Part shown: in pieces, positions 33,012 through 43,910 of the stretch
How positions within the stretch are numbered: position 1 is the first letter of the stretch
Layout of the letters: each line of letters opens with the position of its first letter
Assembly (NCBI GenBank): GCA_963971425.1
Contig: OZ020523.1
Span: forward strand, 19,573,105-19,637,104
DNA length: 64,000 nt
Reading direction: 5' to 3'
DNA from: Bryoerythrophyllum caledonicum
Lineage: Eukaryota > Streptophyta > Bryopsida > Pottiales > Pottiaceae
Position numbers and translations under genes: made by a program
The notes under the pieces: model-generated
Told to the model about the DNA's origin: nothing
Databases searched by the model: none
The model's input: only the letters and a program-made list of their open reading frames with translations

Positions 33012-35229
33012 ATGAGCACACGAGGACATCATCATGTGTTCGTGCTCATCATCCTCGCATGTGGCTTCATCGTTGCCGACGTCAACGGCAACTTCACCAT
33101 GCGCACTCCACTGAGCGCGGACGACTTCACCTGCCTGGATCAATGCAAGTTCAACGCCGACAACCAGACGCTGATCCTGATCGACGTGGACGTGTGCCGC
33201 ACCCCGACCGGCGAAAGCTGCCAGGCCGCCATGGGCCTCGCCTACTACAACACACCCGTGCGCATGAAGGACCCCGCAACAAGGACTATGGCGTCCTTCA
33301 ACACCAGCTTCACCTTTCGACAGGAGCCCGAGGTCTACAACGCGTCGGACAACAACGTGAACGATACGTGGAGACGAGGCGACGGGTTCACCTTCATGAT
33401 GTCCAGCTCCTACTCCTGGATGGGAGAATCCGCCGGACACTTCGGGTTTTTCAGATCGAACCCGGCACTGACCGACCCGCAGTTGATCGCAATCGAGTTC
33501 GACAACTGGGTGAGCAGGGACACTGATCCTGGTATGATCCAGGAAGGGCATGTGGGGTTGGACGTGGGAAATGCCGTCTCACATAATAGCTCCGCTTGTT
33601 TTAGTTATCTTGGAAATCAAAGTAACATTAACATCTCGTTATGGCAACGAGATATATTTCAGACGTGGATTGAGTACGATGGGGTGACGAAGAATTTGCA
33701 GTTCAGAATATCGAACACCTCGTCCAGACCATACGCACCACTATTTAATTGCTATTATGATCTATACGACGTGGTGGGGGAGAGGATGTGGATTGGCTTC
33801 TCGGGTGCGGTGAGTGATCACTGGTCGGTATACTACATCTACAACTGGACCTTCTCCAGCGTCGGGATCGACTCCGCGTTTCCGGCGTATGCGGACGTTG
33901 CGGGTCCTGTGAATGTGGGGGTCATTGCCGGGCCGGCAGTTGGGGGGGCGTTGCTATTGCTTGCTGCGGTGATTGGAGTGTGTATGTACCGGCGGAAGCG
34001 TGCCCGGGAAGCGCTCTGGAACAACGACCCAGCCCTATTACAGATGCCCGGGGTCGCGGCGGACTTCATCAGCTACAAGCACCTCAGCGTGGCCACCAAG
34101 CAGTTCAGCGATCAGTCGAAGCTGGGCGAGGGCGGGTTCGGGAGCGTGTACAAGGGCGTGCTGCCGAAGACGGGCGCGGCGGTGGCCGTGAAGCGTGTGA
34201 GCAACGACTCGCGGCAGGGCGAGCGCGAGTTCTTGGCGGAGGTGCAGATCATCAGCCAGCTCCGGCACCGCAACATCGTGGAGCTCGTGGGGTTCTGCCG
34301 AGACCGCGGCAAGTTCCTGCTCGTGTACGAGCTGATGCCCCGCGGCAGCCTCGATCAGGCTCTCTTCAAACCAGAGGTGAGATGACATCCAGCCGGCCAT
34401 CTCTGGCAGTGCAATGGTCACTTATAATTCAATTCCTCGATGTGTGTTCCACGTTCCGACATTGGCTGCATGTCGGCAGACTCCTGAGGCGGTGCTCTCG
34501 TGGAGCCAGAGGTGGAAGGTAGTGTCCGGCACGGCGGCAGCGCTGCACTACCTGCACGAAGGGTGGCGGCGGCAAGTGATCCACCGCGACGTGAAGTCGA
34601 GCAACATCATGTTGGACGAGCAGCTGAACCCGAAGCTGGGGGACTTCGGATTGGCGCGTCTGGTGGACCACGAGAAGAACGCGCCGACGACCATGGTCGC
34701 CGGGACGTTCGGGTACATCGCGCCGGAAGCCACCGGTGGCAAGTTCACGGACAAGACGGACGTGTTCGCGTTCGGCGCAGTGTGTCTGGAGGTGGCGTGT
34801 GGGCGCAAGGCTGTCGACGGGCAAGTCGAGAACTACGACGACCTGGTTCTCGCGGAGCTGGTGTGGCGGCGCATGAACGAGGAGAACCTGCTGAGCGTGG
34901 CGGATGCGCTGCTGCTGGGCCAGTTCGACGTGGAGCAGATGTGCACGGTGCTGAAGCTGGGGATGCTGTGCTCGTACCCGGACCCGGCGCAGCGGCCGTC
35001 CATGCGGCAGGTGGTGCAGGTGCTGGCCGGCGACGCGGCCGTGCCGGACGTGTCCGTGCCTCACCCCAAGGCGGCGTTCGGGAAGCCGCAGTATTCCATC
35101 GAGGATCTGATGGGGACGTCGAAATCCGTGAGCTCCCTGGACTCCTCCACATCTATCGTTGACGGTCTTAGCTTCTCAGGCATCGGACCGGGGTCAAGAA
35201 CAGTGAGGCAGCAGCGAACCATCTCCTGA
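33012..35229 (+). CDS. L-type lectin-domain receptor-like kinase, two exons
   Basis: Exons 33012-34376 and 34480-35229 join in phase 0 across a 103-bp GT-AG intron and give about 704 residues. The ATG at 33012 is chosen because the hydrophobic signal peptide (HHHVFVLIILACGFIVA) follows at once. Residues about 28-285 form a legume-lectin-like domain (GDGFTFMMSS, AIEFDNW, GHVGLDV, LWIEYDG-type WIEYDGVTKNLQ). A transmembrane segment lies near 302-325 (GALLLLAAVIGVCMY) before a basic RRKRAR stretch. The kinase keeps GEGGFGSV, the VAVK lysine, HRDVKSSN, DFGLAR and GTFGYIAPE, so it should be an active Ser/Thr kinase at the plasma membrane. Known relatives sense extracellular ligands in defence and stress; the ligand here is unknown. 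The intron sits inside the kinase domain, as in the dead paralogue. Confidence 0.93.
34377..34479 (+). other. Intron of the lectin receptor kinase gene
   Basis: The donor GAG|GTGAGATGAC and acceptor TGTCGGCAG|ACTCCTGAG are canonical. Joining them gives LFKPETPEAVLSWSQRWK, which closes the kinase N-lobe without a gap. Reading through instead meets a TGA within three codons. Confidence 0.9.
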
Positions 35230-35765
35230 ACAGTTAATTATTTGGCGTGATTGACGCTGTAGGTTCATTTCTCATCTCTTGATGGAAGTGCCGTCGGTAC
35301 TTGAGAACGAGTACTTGTAGTTTGTCGGCATAGATGGGTGGAGCTTCGAGTGTGGCCGGTCGGGAGTTGACCCGAGAGGAGGAGCAGGTGAGATGAGTCT
35401 GCCCAAGTTTGTCAGTGTGCATGTGGAACTCTGACGGAGAATTTCTTGCAGAATATGTTCCGCGTGCATGAGAATTCGCTGAACACTTCATTGTCCTGAC
35501 ACATATCGCTACCGGCTCTGAATGTCGGTGCTGTGGTGTGGGCGTGCGGGGCAGCAGGGAATGGAAAGAGGGGAAGAGGAGATGACGCGCCTGGTGAGTA
35601 AGTAGTGCTTCCTTGTGAGGAATTCCTCATGAAGAAATAGGGGAAGTGGAGGCAGTTTTAATTAACTCCTGACATATCAAGAAATCAAAGAATCAGTTGT
35701 CCAGGCTTCGTACAATATATGGCATGCAAGTAAAGTGCTGAAGTACAATGTCGAAACGAGTATGT

Positions 35766-36062
35766 TGCAGATGATGTTCGAAGTATGGGAAGCGCGTGAG
35801 GAGTTGTGGCACTGGTGGTGCTTCTGGTTCCATTGTTCGTTACAGATGTGGCCGCCAATTGCACTGTTCGGATGAGGTCTGCTCCGTTTCCTTCGTAACA
35901 GATCTCATAGAGCTTGCATCCTGTATACCTCAAATCTCTCTCTTGCGCCTCTAACCCGGACCATCCTGCTGTAGTTCGAAAGTAGCTAGGGTCTTTTCCA
36001 TCAATAAAGTAGCAATCTGAAGATATCTTCTGTATCAAGATATTGATACAGAATTTTTCCAT
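35766..36062 (-). CDS. Orphan open frame, unidentified, possibly a broken exon
   Basis: A minus-strand frame from ATG 36062 runs through FIDGKDPSYFRTTAGWSGLE and YTGCKLYEICYEGNG. Its tail crosses into the duplicated kinase segment (below 35763) and stops at 35685. The composition up to 35766 is more protein-like than the neighbouring AT-rich frames, with spaced Cys residues. I recognise no family and see no matching second exon. It may be a gene fragment truncated when the duplicated arm arrived, or a chance frame. Confidence 0.25.
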
Positions 36063-36298
36063 TTGTATGATACGGAATCAAGTTTCTGAACTACACATGA
36101 ACAGGAATCCCAGTCCCTTGTAAAACTCTCATCCAACTCTAGAACACCTGCAAGTGTCAATGTCCAAGATCCTTGTTGAATGTGCAGCAGTTCAGGTATT
36201 CTGCTTGTCCTAAAACCTGGCAAAGATCTTCCATATTCTCAATGACTAGATAGAATGGTGAACTTTAGTGACGTATACTTGCAAGTGTTGTCGTTTGG

Positions 36299-36427
36299 CC
36301 ATATTTGTTAAATTGAGACATTTCACGAAGTTTGAGACTTCCATCCATACTACTCCATCCATACTACTGTTGAGTTGAAAGTCACTCATTTGAGACTCTG
36401 AAATGTGTCAATATAATGGATATGGCA
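36299..36427. mobile_element. Fold-back MITE-like element, copy 1
   Basis: It starts CCATATTTGTTAAATTGAGAC and ends in the inverted counterpart TCAATATAATGGATATGG; the GAGACATTTCA/TGAAATGTGTC arms pair imperfectly. A related fold-back lies at 37367-37481 in the opposite orientation. No target-site duplication could be fixed. Confidence 0.5.
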
Positions 36428-36429
36428 TT

Positions 36430-37366
36430 TCATCAAGTATGGTTGGTTGCTGTGAAAGTTCCACCTTGTGACATACGACCTCCCTTCATAGCAGGGTGAA
36501 ACAAGGTTGTTAGTAGTAGAGTTGGGATTGTCCCACGTCTATTAAGGGTTGAGTTATCCAACCCATCACGGCCATCTTCCTATTAGTGCCGCTCTGAAGA
36601 TGGTCTTCTTTTCACGAAGTTTCCGCCCCAGTTATGCCCATTCATTCTTTTCATTGTTCGAAGTTAATGCTTGCTATTGGTTAAGACCCGTTATTTTTGG
36701 TCGTCGCTAGTGGAGGGTACCTATTGGCAGTACCATTAGACGACCTTGGGAATTCATACCTCATTTACATTTTATTAGGTAGTGCTTGAGAGATGGTGGG
36801 TTACGATCGAATACGTCAAGTATGTGAGGCCTATGATGTGCTTGTTTTCACTGCACCAAAGACTGAATATAGTGTAGATTCATAATTCATGTCGATCACC
36901 CACACTAATTTTCATCAAGCACATTCATGTCAAAATTTGATTGGCTATATGTTTTCAAGCAAGTGTGTGTTAGTCGCCAATTGGATGTAAATTTCCAATT
37001 AGCATAGAAACTTGAACTACTCTAGTCCACACTATATTCACTGTTTGGTGGAGCCATCTTCCTCGGTTTTAGGAAACATGCACAAAGTGATATTTTTTGC
37101 TGAGGTACATTATTATAGCATCTCCACCCAGAGACTCCAACTTGGGCATGGTAGGCCAGGGATGTTGACAAGGATGAAGTGGCAAGAGTTGATGATAAAG
37201 ACATTGTGTGGTGTTAAAGAAGACTTGTTGTCTAGAGTTGCAGATGATTTTAAGGTAATGTAAGATGGATAATAGCAGGTCTTTTGCTTTCGGGGTCCAT
37301 ATTGAGCCATTGCAAAGTCAATGGCACTAGGGTGAGTAGTGACAAGTCACAAATGTGTCTCTCAAA
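36430..37366. other. Intergenic, one partial GAGCATC-type end
   Basis: Mixed-composition sequence without a recognisable gene. AGCATCTCCACCCAGAGACT at about 37118 resembles a PIF/Harbinger MITE end, but no matching second end was found within 600 bp. Short overlapping frames of 60-83 codons around 37012-37310 are not supported. Confidence 0.35.
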
Positions 37367-37481
37367 TGTCATATTTATTAAATTGAGACATTTCACACTC
37401 TCAAATTAGTGATTTTGAACTCGATAGTAGTAGGGATGGAAGTCTCAAACTTCGTGAAATGTCTCAATTTAGCGAATATGG
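37367..37481. mobile_element. Fold-back MITE-like element, copy 2
   Basis: The arms are TCATATTTATTAAATTGAGA at the left and, complemented, TCCATATTCGCTAAATTGAG at the right. Both continue inwards as GACATTTCAC. The inside shares GGATGGAAGTCTCAAACTTC (complement) with copy 1. Confidence 0.55.
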
Positions 37482-38539
37482 ACTCTCGCGTTTCCAGGTA
37501 GTCAAGAGTGAGCAAGACGAGGCAACTGTTACATAGACTCTTTCAAGCTTTTTATGCTGAACAGGTACATTCCTTTCAATGCTCTGGGTGGAGATTCATT
37601 GGAAGCACAAGAAGCTTTCATGTGGTTTGCTAATGCAATACTTTGGTTTGAAGTTGCATTTGTACTTTAAATTTTTTGAAAGGCTATAATAGACCCTTTT
37701 AAAATAAAATGTTACCTCCTATCAACATTGTAACATTGTCCTAGTTGTTGTTTTTCAGTGCTCTCCATAAAGAAACACTTGTAAATGTAAATTTTGGAAG
37801 GTTTGGACATGTGAGAGAATGTACAATCTAGTCCTCTTTGTTACTTCACCCTTGAGAATTATCATTTATGTTGTATGGTACAATTATGATATTCATCATT
37901 CCTTATAGTGCCACCCACAATAGTTGATCAAATCTCTATAAATTTTGATATGGGTGGACATGTTTAAATGAGGGAATAATCTAGGTCCTTGTACAATGAA
38001 ATAGTTGCACTAATACCATTGGTTCCTAGTCATAAAATGTAAAACATATTAAGTAAGTAATTAGAGTTGAGGCACAATTAGGGATGATTAATGAAATATG
38101 TCTTATTTATGAATGATTGTATATGTGTGAATAATCTAATCAAACTTAATGGAATAACTAGCTTGTAAATGCGGATTCAGCAATCTAAAAAGTGGTAGGT
38201 TTGTGGATAGATATAAGAAAGTGTTGTCAAATAAGCTAAAAGTATTTAGATTGAGTGCTTCATGGGCCTTATTTGCTTGGAATCTTAATTCTAATAAAAA
38301 GGTAACGTGAACAGAGCTACAATTTACAAATGACACTTTCTAATGTCATATTTTCATTGTAACTATGTTCATGTTATTGTAGGAAAAATAAAGAAGTTGA
38401 AAGGAATGATGTTCAATGTCTTCTTTTGGTACAATTGACCTTATGTTCTACACAAGATTTAATATATTACCATTATGAAACAAATGAACCGGTGACAACA
38501 ACATTGAGAACAAACTCTCTACTGATTTTTGGAAAAATT
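37482..38539. other. AT-rich intergenic sequence, nothing recognised
   Basis: Long AT-rich stretch without a supported coding region, RNA gene or paired repeat. It could contain further decayed retroelement sequence upstream of the LINE-like remnant. Confidence 0.35.
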
Positions 38540-39310
38540 TCACAATTATAGATTCTCAAAAAACATGTCTTATCAAATTTGGTACTCGGCAGTACATGGG
38601 AATTGCCCGCAAACAACTCTTCTTTGAAATAGAAAGATTTCCATCTATTACATGCCCAATATGTACCTCCATGGACCCGGACACATGGCTACACGTACTC
38701 CTAAAATGCTAAAACCATCATATACACTCCCTAATTATTAAAAGATACAATAAGGTGGTATAGAAAATCTGAAAACTAATTATACCTTCAAACAAATCCC
38801 GGTGCTTTATACTTATGAACACCGGAACCTTCAACAACACCCCACAAGAAAACACGGTCCCTCCATGGCTACTTCCATGCCATGTGGAACCAGAAGATGC
38901 CATTATAATGCCAGATTCAAACAAGACATACTATGCATCAAAGGATTATCATATAAAGACCCCCCACCGCACCACATAAATACAAACCTCACTATCTAAT
39001 TTATTAAATTCAATTATTATAATGACAAATTTTTCCGAGAAGCACTCAAAAACAAAATTAATTAATATCAACCACTTATTAATGATATTAGAGCTCTTGG
39101 ATAGAAAGTTGACTCCCTCATTGTTTTTACCCCTGGAGCTAGAACAATTACCGTTATTCCCTCTATGCAAAGCCTCAAAATCCCCATAAATCCAATTAAA
39201 CACACATTTCACAAAAATTAATACCATTGCTATCCAACATGCAATGTCCATACTTCTCTACACAAATATAAACTCGAAAACAACCAACCTCTCCCAGAAT
39301 TACATAATAG
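38540..39310 (+). pseudogene. Decayed LINE-like reverse transcriptase, C-terminal part
   Basis: Peptide blocks on the plus strand, in changing frames, fit the C-terminal end of a plant non-LTR retrotransposon ORF2. They are RQYMGIARKQLFFEIERFPS, then CPICTSMDPDTWLHVLLKC (a CxxC...H...C zinc-binding pattern, 38653-38709), HIHSLIIKRYNKVV, MNTGTFNNTPQENTVPPWLL and finally INTIAIQHAMSILLY near 39215. Stops and frameshifts are frequent. The reverse transcriptase core lies upstream and is not recognisable, so this is an old 5'-truncated copy. The match is from memory of the family, without a search. Confidence 0.55.
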
Positions 39311-39369
39311 CTCTTAAAACCTCTTAAAAACACATATTCAACCTTTAAAGATCATCTCTTGGAATTGAG

Positions 39370-39590
39370 CCTTGTGGCTCCAAGTGGTCTTTAGGTCCAA
39401 GTTAATGGTTACATAGTATCTACCCTTGAGAGGGGGGAGTAGTACCATACTACCTAACCTATATCCGATGGACATGGTTTTAGTGGTGGAACAAACAGAC
39501 ACTTTATTCACTCCGGCCCCCTTTTGTATCTAAGAGACGAGAGTTCTTCTTCTTCTTACCATTATGGTATATGAATGATGTTACGTCCTT
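39370..39590. repeat. Copy related to the repeat at 29210-29858
   Basis: It contains ATCTACCCTTGAGAGG, ATCCGATGGACATGG, GGAACAAACAGACACTTTATTC and a TTCTTCTTCTT run. These are reverse complements of blocks near 29225-29350. Non-coding. Confidence 0.45.
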
Positions 39591-39789
39591 GCATGCCAAT
39601 TACTTTTAGAAGTAGAGGTGTGCAACATTCTCATACAAATTGTGAGGAATTCCAAAAAAACTCAATATTTGTAAAGAATGTAAACCCAAATGATCAGAAC
39701 AAAGATCCACGTTGTTCGTTTGAATTAGAAAAATAAAAATAAATCTCTTGAAAAGAGAAAACCCAAGTTCACATGTCTTCAAAGCCAGG

Positions 39790-40335
39790 GTTTCATCAGT
39801 AGTTTGGAGGGTTTTATGAGGTTTGGGTGGAAACCCTAGCGTGAGGGTTTCATGAATAGTGTGGAGGGTTTTATGAGGATTGCATGGAAACCCTAGCGTG
39901 AGGGTTTTATGAGTGGTTTGGACGGATAGTTTAGGAGGGGTTTTATGAGGTTTGGATCGCAAACCCTAAGTTGAGGAGGGTTTCATGAGAGGTTTGGATA
40001 GAAACCCAAAGTCGAGGAGGGTACTTAATTGGAAACCCTAAGTTGAGGAGGGTTCCATGAGAGGGTTGGTTAGAACCCAAATTTCTAGGAGGGTTTTATG
40101 AGAAACTTAGATGGAAGCCCTAACTTGAGGAGGGTTTCATGAGAGGCGTGGTTAGAAACCAAAATGCGAGGAGGTCTTAATGAGAAACTTGGACGGAAAC
40201 CCTAACTTGAGGAGGGTTTCATGAGAGGCGTGATTAGAAACCAAAATGCGAGGAGGGCTTTATGAGTAGTTTGGATAAAAGCCCGAAGCTGAGGAGGGTT
40301 TTGGATGGAAACCCTAAGCTGAGGAGGGTTTCGGA
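39790..40335. repeat. Degenerate minisatellite in the HAKAI 5' region
   Basis: At least a dozen imperfect units contain GGTTT(C/T)ATGAG and AAACCCTAA...GAGGAGGG; the best pair (40131 and 40203) has a 72-bp period made of two half-units. The array ends only about 25 bp before the HAKAI start codon, so part of it probably lies in the promoter or 5' leader. AAACCCTA is the plant telo-box motif found in promoters of translation and growth genes. The array also adds many upstream ATGs. Confidence 0.75.
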
Positions 40336-40358
40336 GGTGTTGTTTGGCTGCATTTGCG

Positions 40359-42520
40359 ATGGTGAACTTGACGATTCGCCTCGGCAAGGCCGGGATCGGG
40401 AAGCAGCAGCAGCAGCAGCAGCAGCAGGAGCAGCAGCAGGAGCACGGTGGTGGCAAGGGGCCGTCGGTTCCGGCTCACTTGGCGGACGCGGAGCTGCCGC
40501 TCGTGAAGGGAGTGGGGACCCTGTTCGCGGAGCCGTGCGAGGTGCGCTTGGTCGGGGTGAAGGCGCGCCGCAGGCCGGGCGACAAGGTGCACGTCTGCGT
40601 GCGCTGCAACTTCCCCATTGCAGTCTACGGCCGCTTGGTATGAACTCCCTCTCTCATGAAAAAAATTGCCGCACTAGGGTTGAAAGATCATCAGGTTTTC
40701 TGTTTCGTTCGGGACTAGAGGAGCTTACTTGACTGGAAGATGTATGTGTGAGCACAGATAAGGAATAGTACCTTAAGGTTTATGTCACGAGGTTTTAGAC
40801 CGGATTCTTCCTTGATGATGGACACACTCGTTGATTTTCGGCTGTGTCATTGGTGTATCGTAGTAAGTACATTCAAAAGCAAAATAATGAGAAATAATAA
40901 CCTAGAAGTGCGTTGAACCACCAGCTTTTCTCTTTCATTCCAGGGTAGAAGTCATGTAGTGATAGCTCGTACCTTTTTCCTTGAGAGAGAATGTGCGTGT
41001 TTTGTGTGTATGGCTCTGCAGATACCATGTGAGCATGTGTTCTGCTTGACGTGCGCCAAGCTTGACCCGACATGTTTTCTGTGAGTACAGCGCTTTGGGT
41101 TTTTTTCTTCTCTTGGCAGTTCTTTTTCTGAAGTTTTTTCGTCATTGGTTGAAGTCATTCGATCTGGGTTTTAGTTCCATTTACCCTTGTTTGGCTGCAG
41201 GTGTGAGGAAAGGGTTACGCGCATTCAGAAGATGGATGTTCTGGAAGGCATCTTCATCTGCGGCGCCCCGGGTTGTCTGCGCTCGTTTCTTGTGAGGCCT
41301 GATTTCGACAATCACATCTCCGATGCGCATTCCCAGCTCTTGCAGCGAGTGTCACCAGAAAGGAACGTTTCTGCACCTGAAGTTCAGGTAACTGCCTACG
41401 AGTCTGTTCAATCCATTCCCTCACTCAAACTCTAGAGAATGTGCATTTTTAGGATCGCAGTTAGTCCTGTTGTCGACCTCGCTGCAGGTGCTGTGTTCTG
41501 TCAACATCGATATCTTGTTCTATTAGCGCGTTGTTCAAGTCGTTGGAGTGAGATAAGGTAGAGAGCACGCAGTTGTGCACAACTCCTTAGTTCCTTATCC
41601 TTTTACTGAACTGGAACATTACCAGAATGATGGTAGGGCGAATGGTGGATGATATGTACGAGAATAAATCAGTCTACAAAAACAACGAGGATACAAATCA
41701 TAGGAAAAATCTCAGTAGAATCATTTTGAAAAACCAATTCAAGCTTCTCACTCAGAGCGGATATTTTTTTAATTTACAGACATCATTTTTGCGAGTATAC
41801 TGATAGTGTTCGTTTACCTTGTGGATTTAGGCTCAGTCGCATCAACAACACGCTGATCCTACGCGGCAACCCTCGGGCACTCTGCAGGTGCTCCTGCCCA
41901 AAAAGGAGGACACACCCCAGCGCAGGCCTCCGAAGGGAGTCCGCCAGGACCCTCAAGCGCGCCCAGTACCGGAGCTTCGCCTCCCGGACCAGTTCCCTCG
42001 CCACCGCGACCACACAAATCACGACACCAGCAACGCCGACAGGGAACCGAAAATAGACCGAAAATCACGAAAACACAGCGAATGGGAACTGGTCCAAACT
42101 GAAAGGGAACATGAAGGAGGCGCTCACCCTCCTAATCAGCAGGTTGTGAATTCTTTCCCTCCTCCACCCCTTTACCCTCCTCCTAATTTGTATCAGGAAG
42201 GGAGCGCCCCTTTTCTCAGGCCGCCTTTTATGGCGTTCAATCAGAATGGCTATGGGAGGCCACAAGGAGCGCAGCAGGACCAGTTTAGAACAGCTCTTCG
42301 GCCTCATTTCTACCCGGAGTATGTTGTGGGCATACCGAGGTACCATGAGGGCCATTTGCCGCCTCCACCTGCTCCTCCTCCACCTGGGCCTCCCCCTCCT
42401 GCTGCATCCCAGCGGGCTAAGTTTAGTGAGCCCTACAGCTGGGGGCCTGCCAACTTTGGAGGACCGCCTCCTAGCTTTGGAGGGCCCCAGAACTGGATGC
42501 CGCCTGCAGGTAATCTCTAG
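40359..42520 (+). CDS. HAKAI: E3 ubiquitin ligase HAKAI, four exons
   Basis: Exons 40359-40637, 41022-41080, 41201-41387 and 41831-42520 join in frame to 404 residues; all introns are GT-AG. HAKAI is a RING-type ligase and, in plants and animals, a component of the nuclear m6A mRNA methylation writer complex. Residues about 78-117 form the RING (CVRCNFPIAVYGRL, IPCEHVFCLTC, CFLCEERV). A C2H2 finger follows (FICGAPGCL, DFDNHISDAH), giving the Hakai pTyr-binding-type arrangement. The N-terminus has a CAG-encoded poly-Gln tract (KQQQQQQQQEQQQEH). The long last exon is Arg-rich, then Pro-rich (LPPPPAPPPPGPPPP), as expected for a disordered tail. The start is the first ATG in frame (GCG ATG GTG AAC). 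It converges with NSE1. Confidence 0.93.
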
Positions 42521-43910
42521 GTAGTCACCTCTAAGGGTTTTGCTCCGTCCTCCTGGTTGATTGCATTGTTAGCTTTACAAGGTCTTGTTGTAGATTTCTG
42601 GGAAAAGCATTAAGAAGACTTGTCTAGAAGGGCAAGGTTTTGATCCATGCACTGGATCATGAAGCGCATGTTTTCTGAATGTTTTGCAGCTCTGGACTCT
42701 GCTTTAGCCTCGTATTGATTTTCTGAGAAAGGCCATCGAGTTGACTTGAGTTTTGGCTTGGAACAGAGTTCGGGTTGAAATTATCAGTATGCCCCTCTAA
42801 CAAGTGTTGAGATACTTGTGTGAAGAAGCTGGGTGCAACTCAATCAGTCGAGCTGTGAACGCTCAGATGTTGGAAGCAGGGTCCTGTCGTGATCTGCTCA
42901 CTGGAAAGAATCACGGAGTATTCTTTTCTGGCTATCTCAGCTCCATTGTACTTTCTAACCGTGAACCTGTCCAAAAGAAGCCAAAACCAGCCATCAATCA
43001 AAGTCGAAACAGCCATAATAACAACGAAAAGCCTAAAAGAAAGTGTTGAGAAAAACGGTATCAACGGACACCATGATAGATTTCGTGTTTCATTACCTCG
43101 GATATCCTGAATCATGCACACAACTGTACCTGTTTTTCATTCTCTTCTCAGACTCGCCTTTTTGGAGACTACGGTTCTCCTTCAAAACCATCAGTTCCCA
43201 AACAAAATGACCTGCCCACTCTTTCAGCTCACTCATCCCTGGCCATACAGCAGAGATATTTGTGGTCTCTAGCAACAGGGCCTCTTGACCTGCATGCCGA
43301 ACTTGACCCTGCAGTCCACCAAAACATGAAAGCAGCGAACAATCCACTTCTGAGTTATTGGCCAAAACACAACTAAAAATAATAGACATGCTAAAAGCAG
43401 CAATTTCCAATCAAAAGCCAGAGGTTGTGATAGAGAAGTACCTTTCAGACCAACTTACCTCAACTCGAGAGAGTATCAGAAATCGTGCCCATTGCCGACA
43501 AGTAGACAAGTAAAACACCCAACCAGTTAAGAACCATGGATAATCGACACACTGCAAATACATGGACTTAAACATTCCCGGATCTTGCTCTTCGTTTAAC
43601 AGCTTCAGCAAAGAAACTGAGAAAAATTCTAGCCGCGCGTCTGAAATTACATCAAGTCTCCTGCTTGTTTACTGAACCTTCTTCCACGTCCTTGAAGCAC
43701 CCAAACTTTGACCTATCACTGAAATTGCGTAAGCTACAAATGGCTGGAAAAAAACCCTGCCTCTTCTGAATCCCCCAAAAAATTCACACGGCATACGACA
43801 AGCCCGAATTCCTATGTACACGCATAAGAATACATCTCCAGACGAAGAAGATGAATGTCAAACACTGCACAAGTTCACTTCAAGTGCAGAAGCATGCATT
43901 CCACACATTT
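42521..43910. other. Convergent intergenic region between HAKAI and NSE1
   Basis: The 1.4 kb between the two stop codons should hold both 3' untranslated regions. Short frames on both strands (66-105 codons) lack recognisable domains. No repeat pair or RNA gene was identified. Confidence 0.45.

Larger units (their letters stand above)
32740..35763 (+). repeat. Inverted-duplication arm 2 (partner 18153-21200)
   Basis: This arm carries the open lectin receptor kinase gene with its 5' flank (CTGCTAATTTGGACCTGCA, CACCGCACGACGTCTCA) and its 3' flank to CAATGTCGAAACGAG at about 35763. The matching arm lies in opposite orientation with about 11.5 kb of transposon-rich DNA between them. The 5' junction is blurred and the 3' junction is sharp. 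Confidence 0.85.

Noticed and set aside
34038..35162. Several long frames antisense to, or out of frame with, the kinase gene
   Set aside because: They are shadows of the kinase exons. The same shadows appear in the dead copy at 18.7-20.9 kb.
39790..40335. Interstitial telomere
   Set aside because: AAACCCTA units are present, but they are spaced by 25-60 bp of other repeated sequence, not tandem TTTAGGG, so this is a minisatellite.
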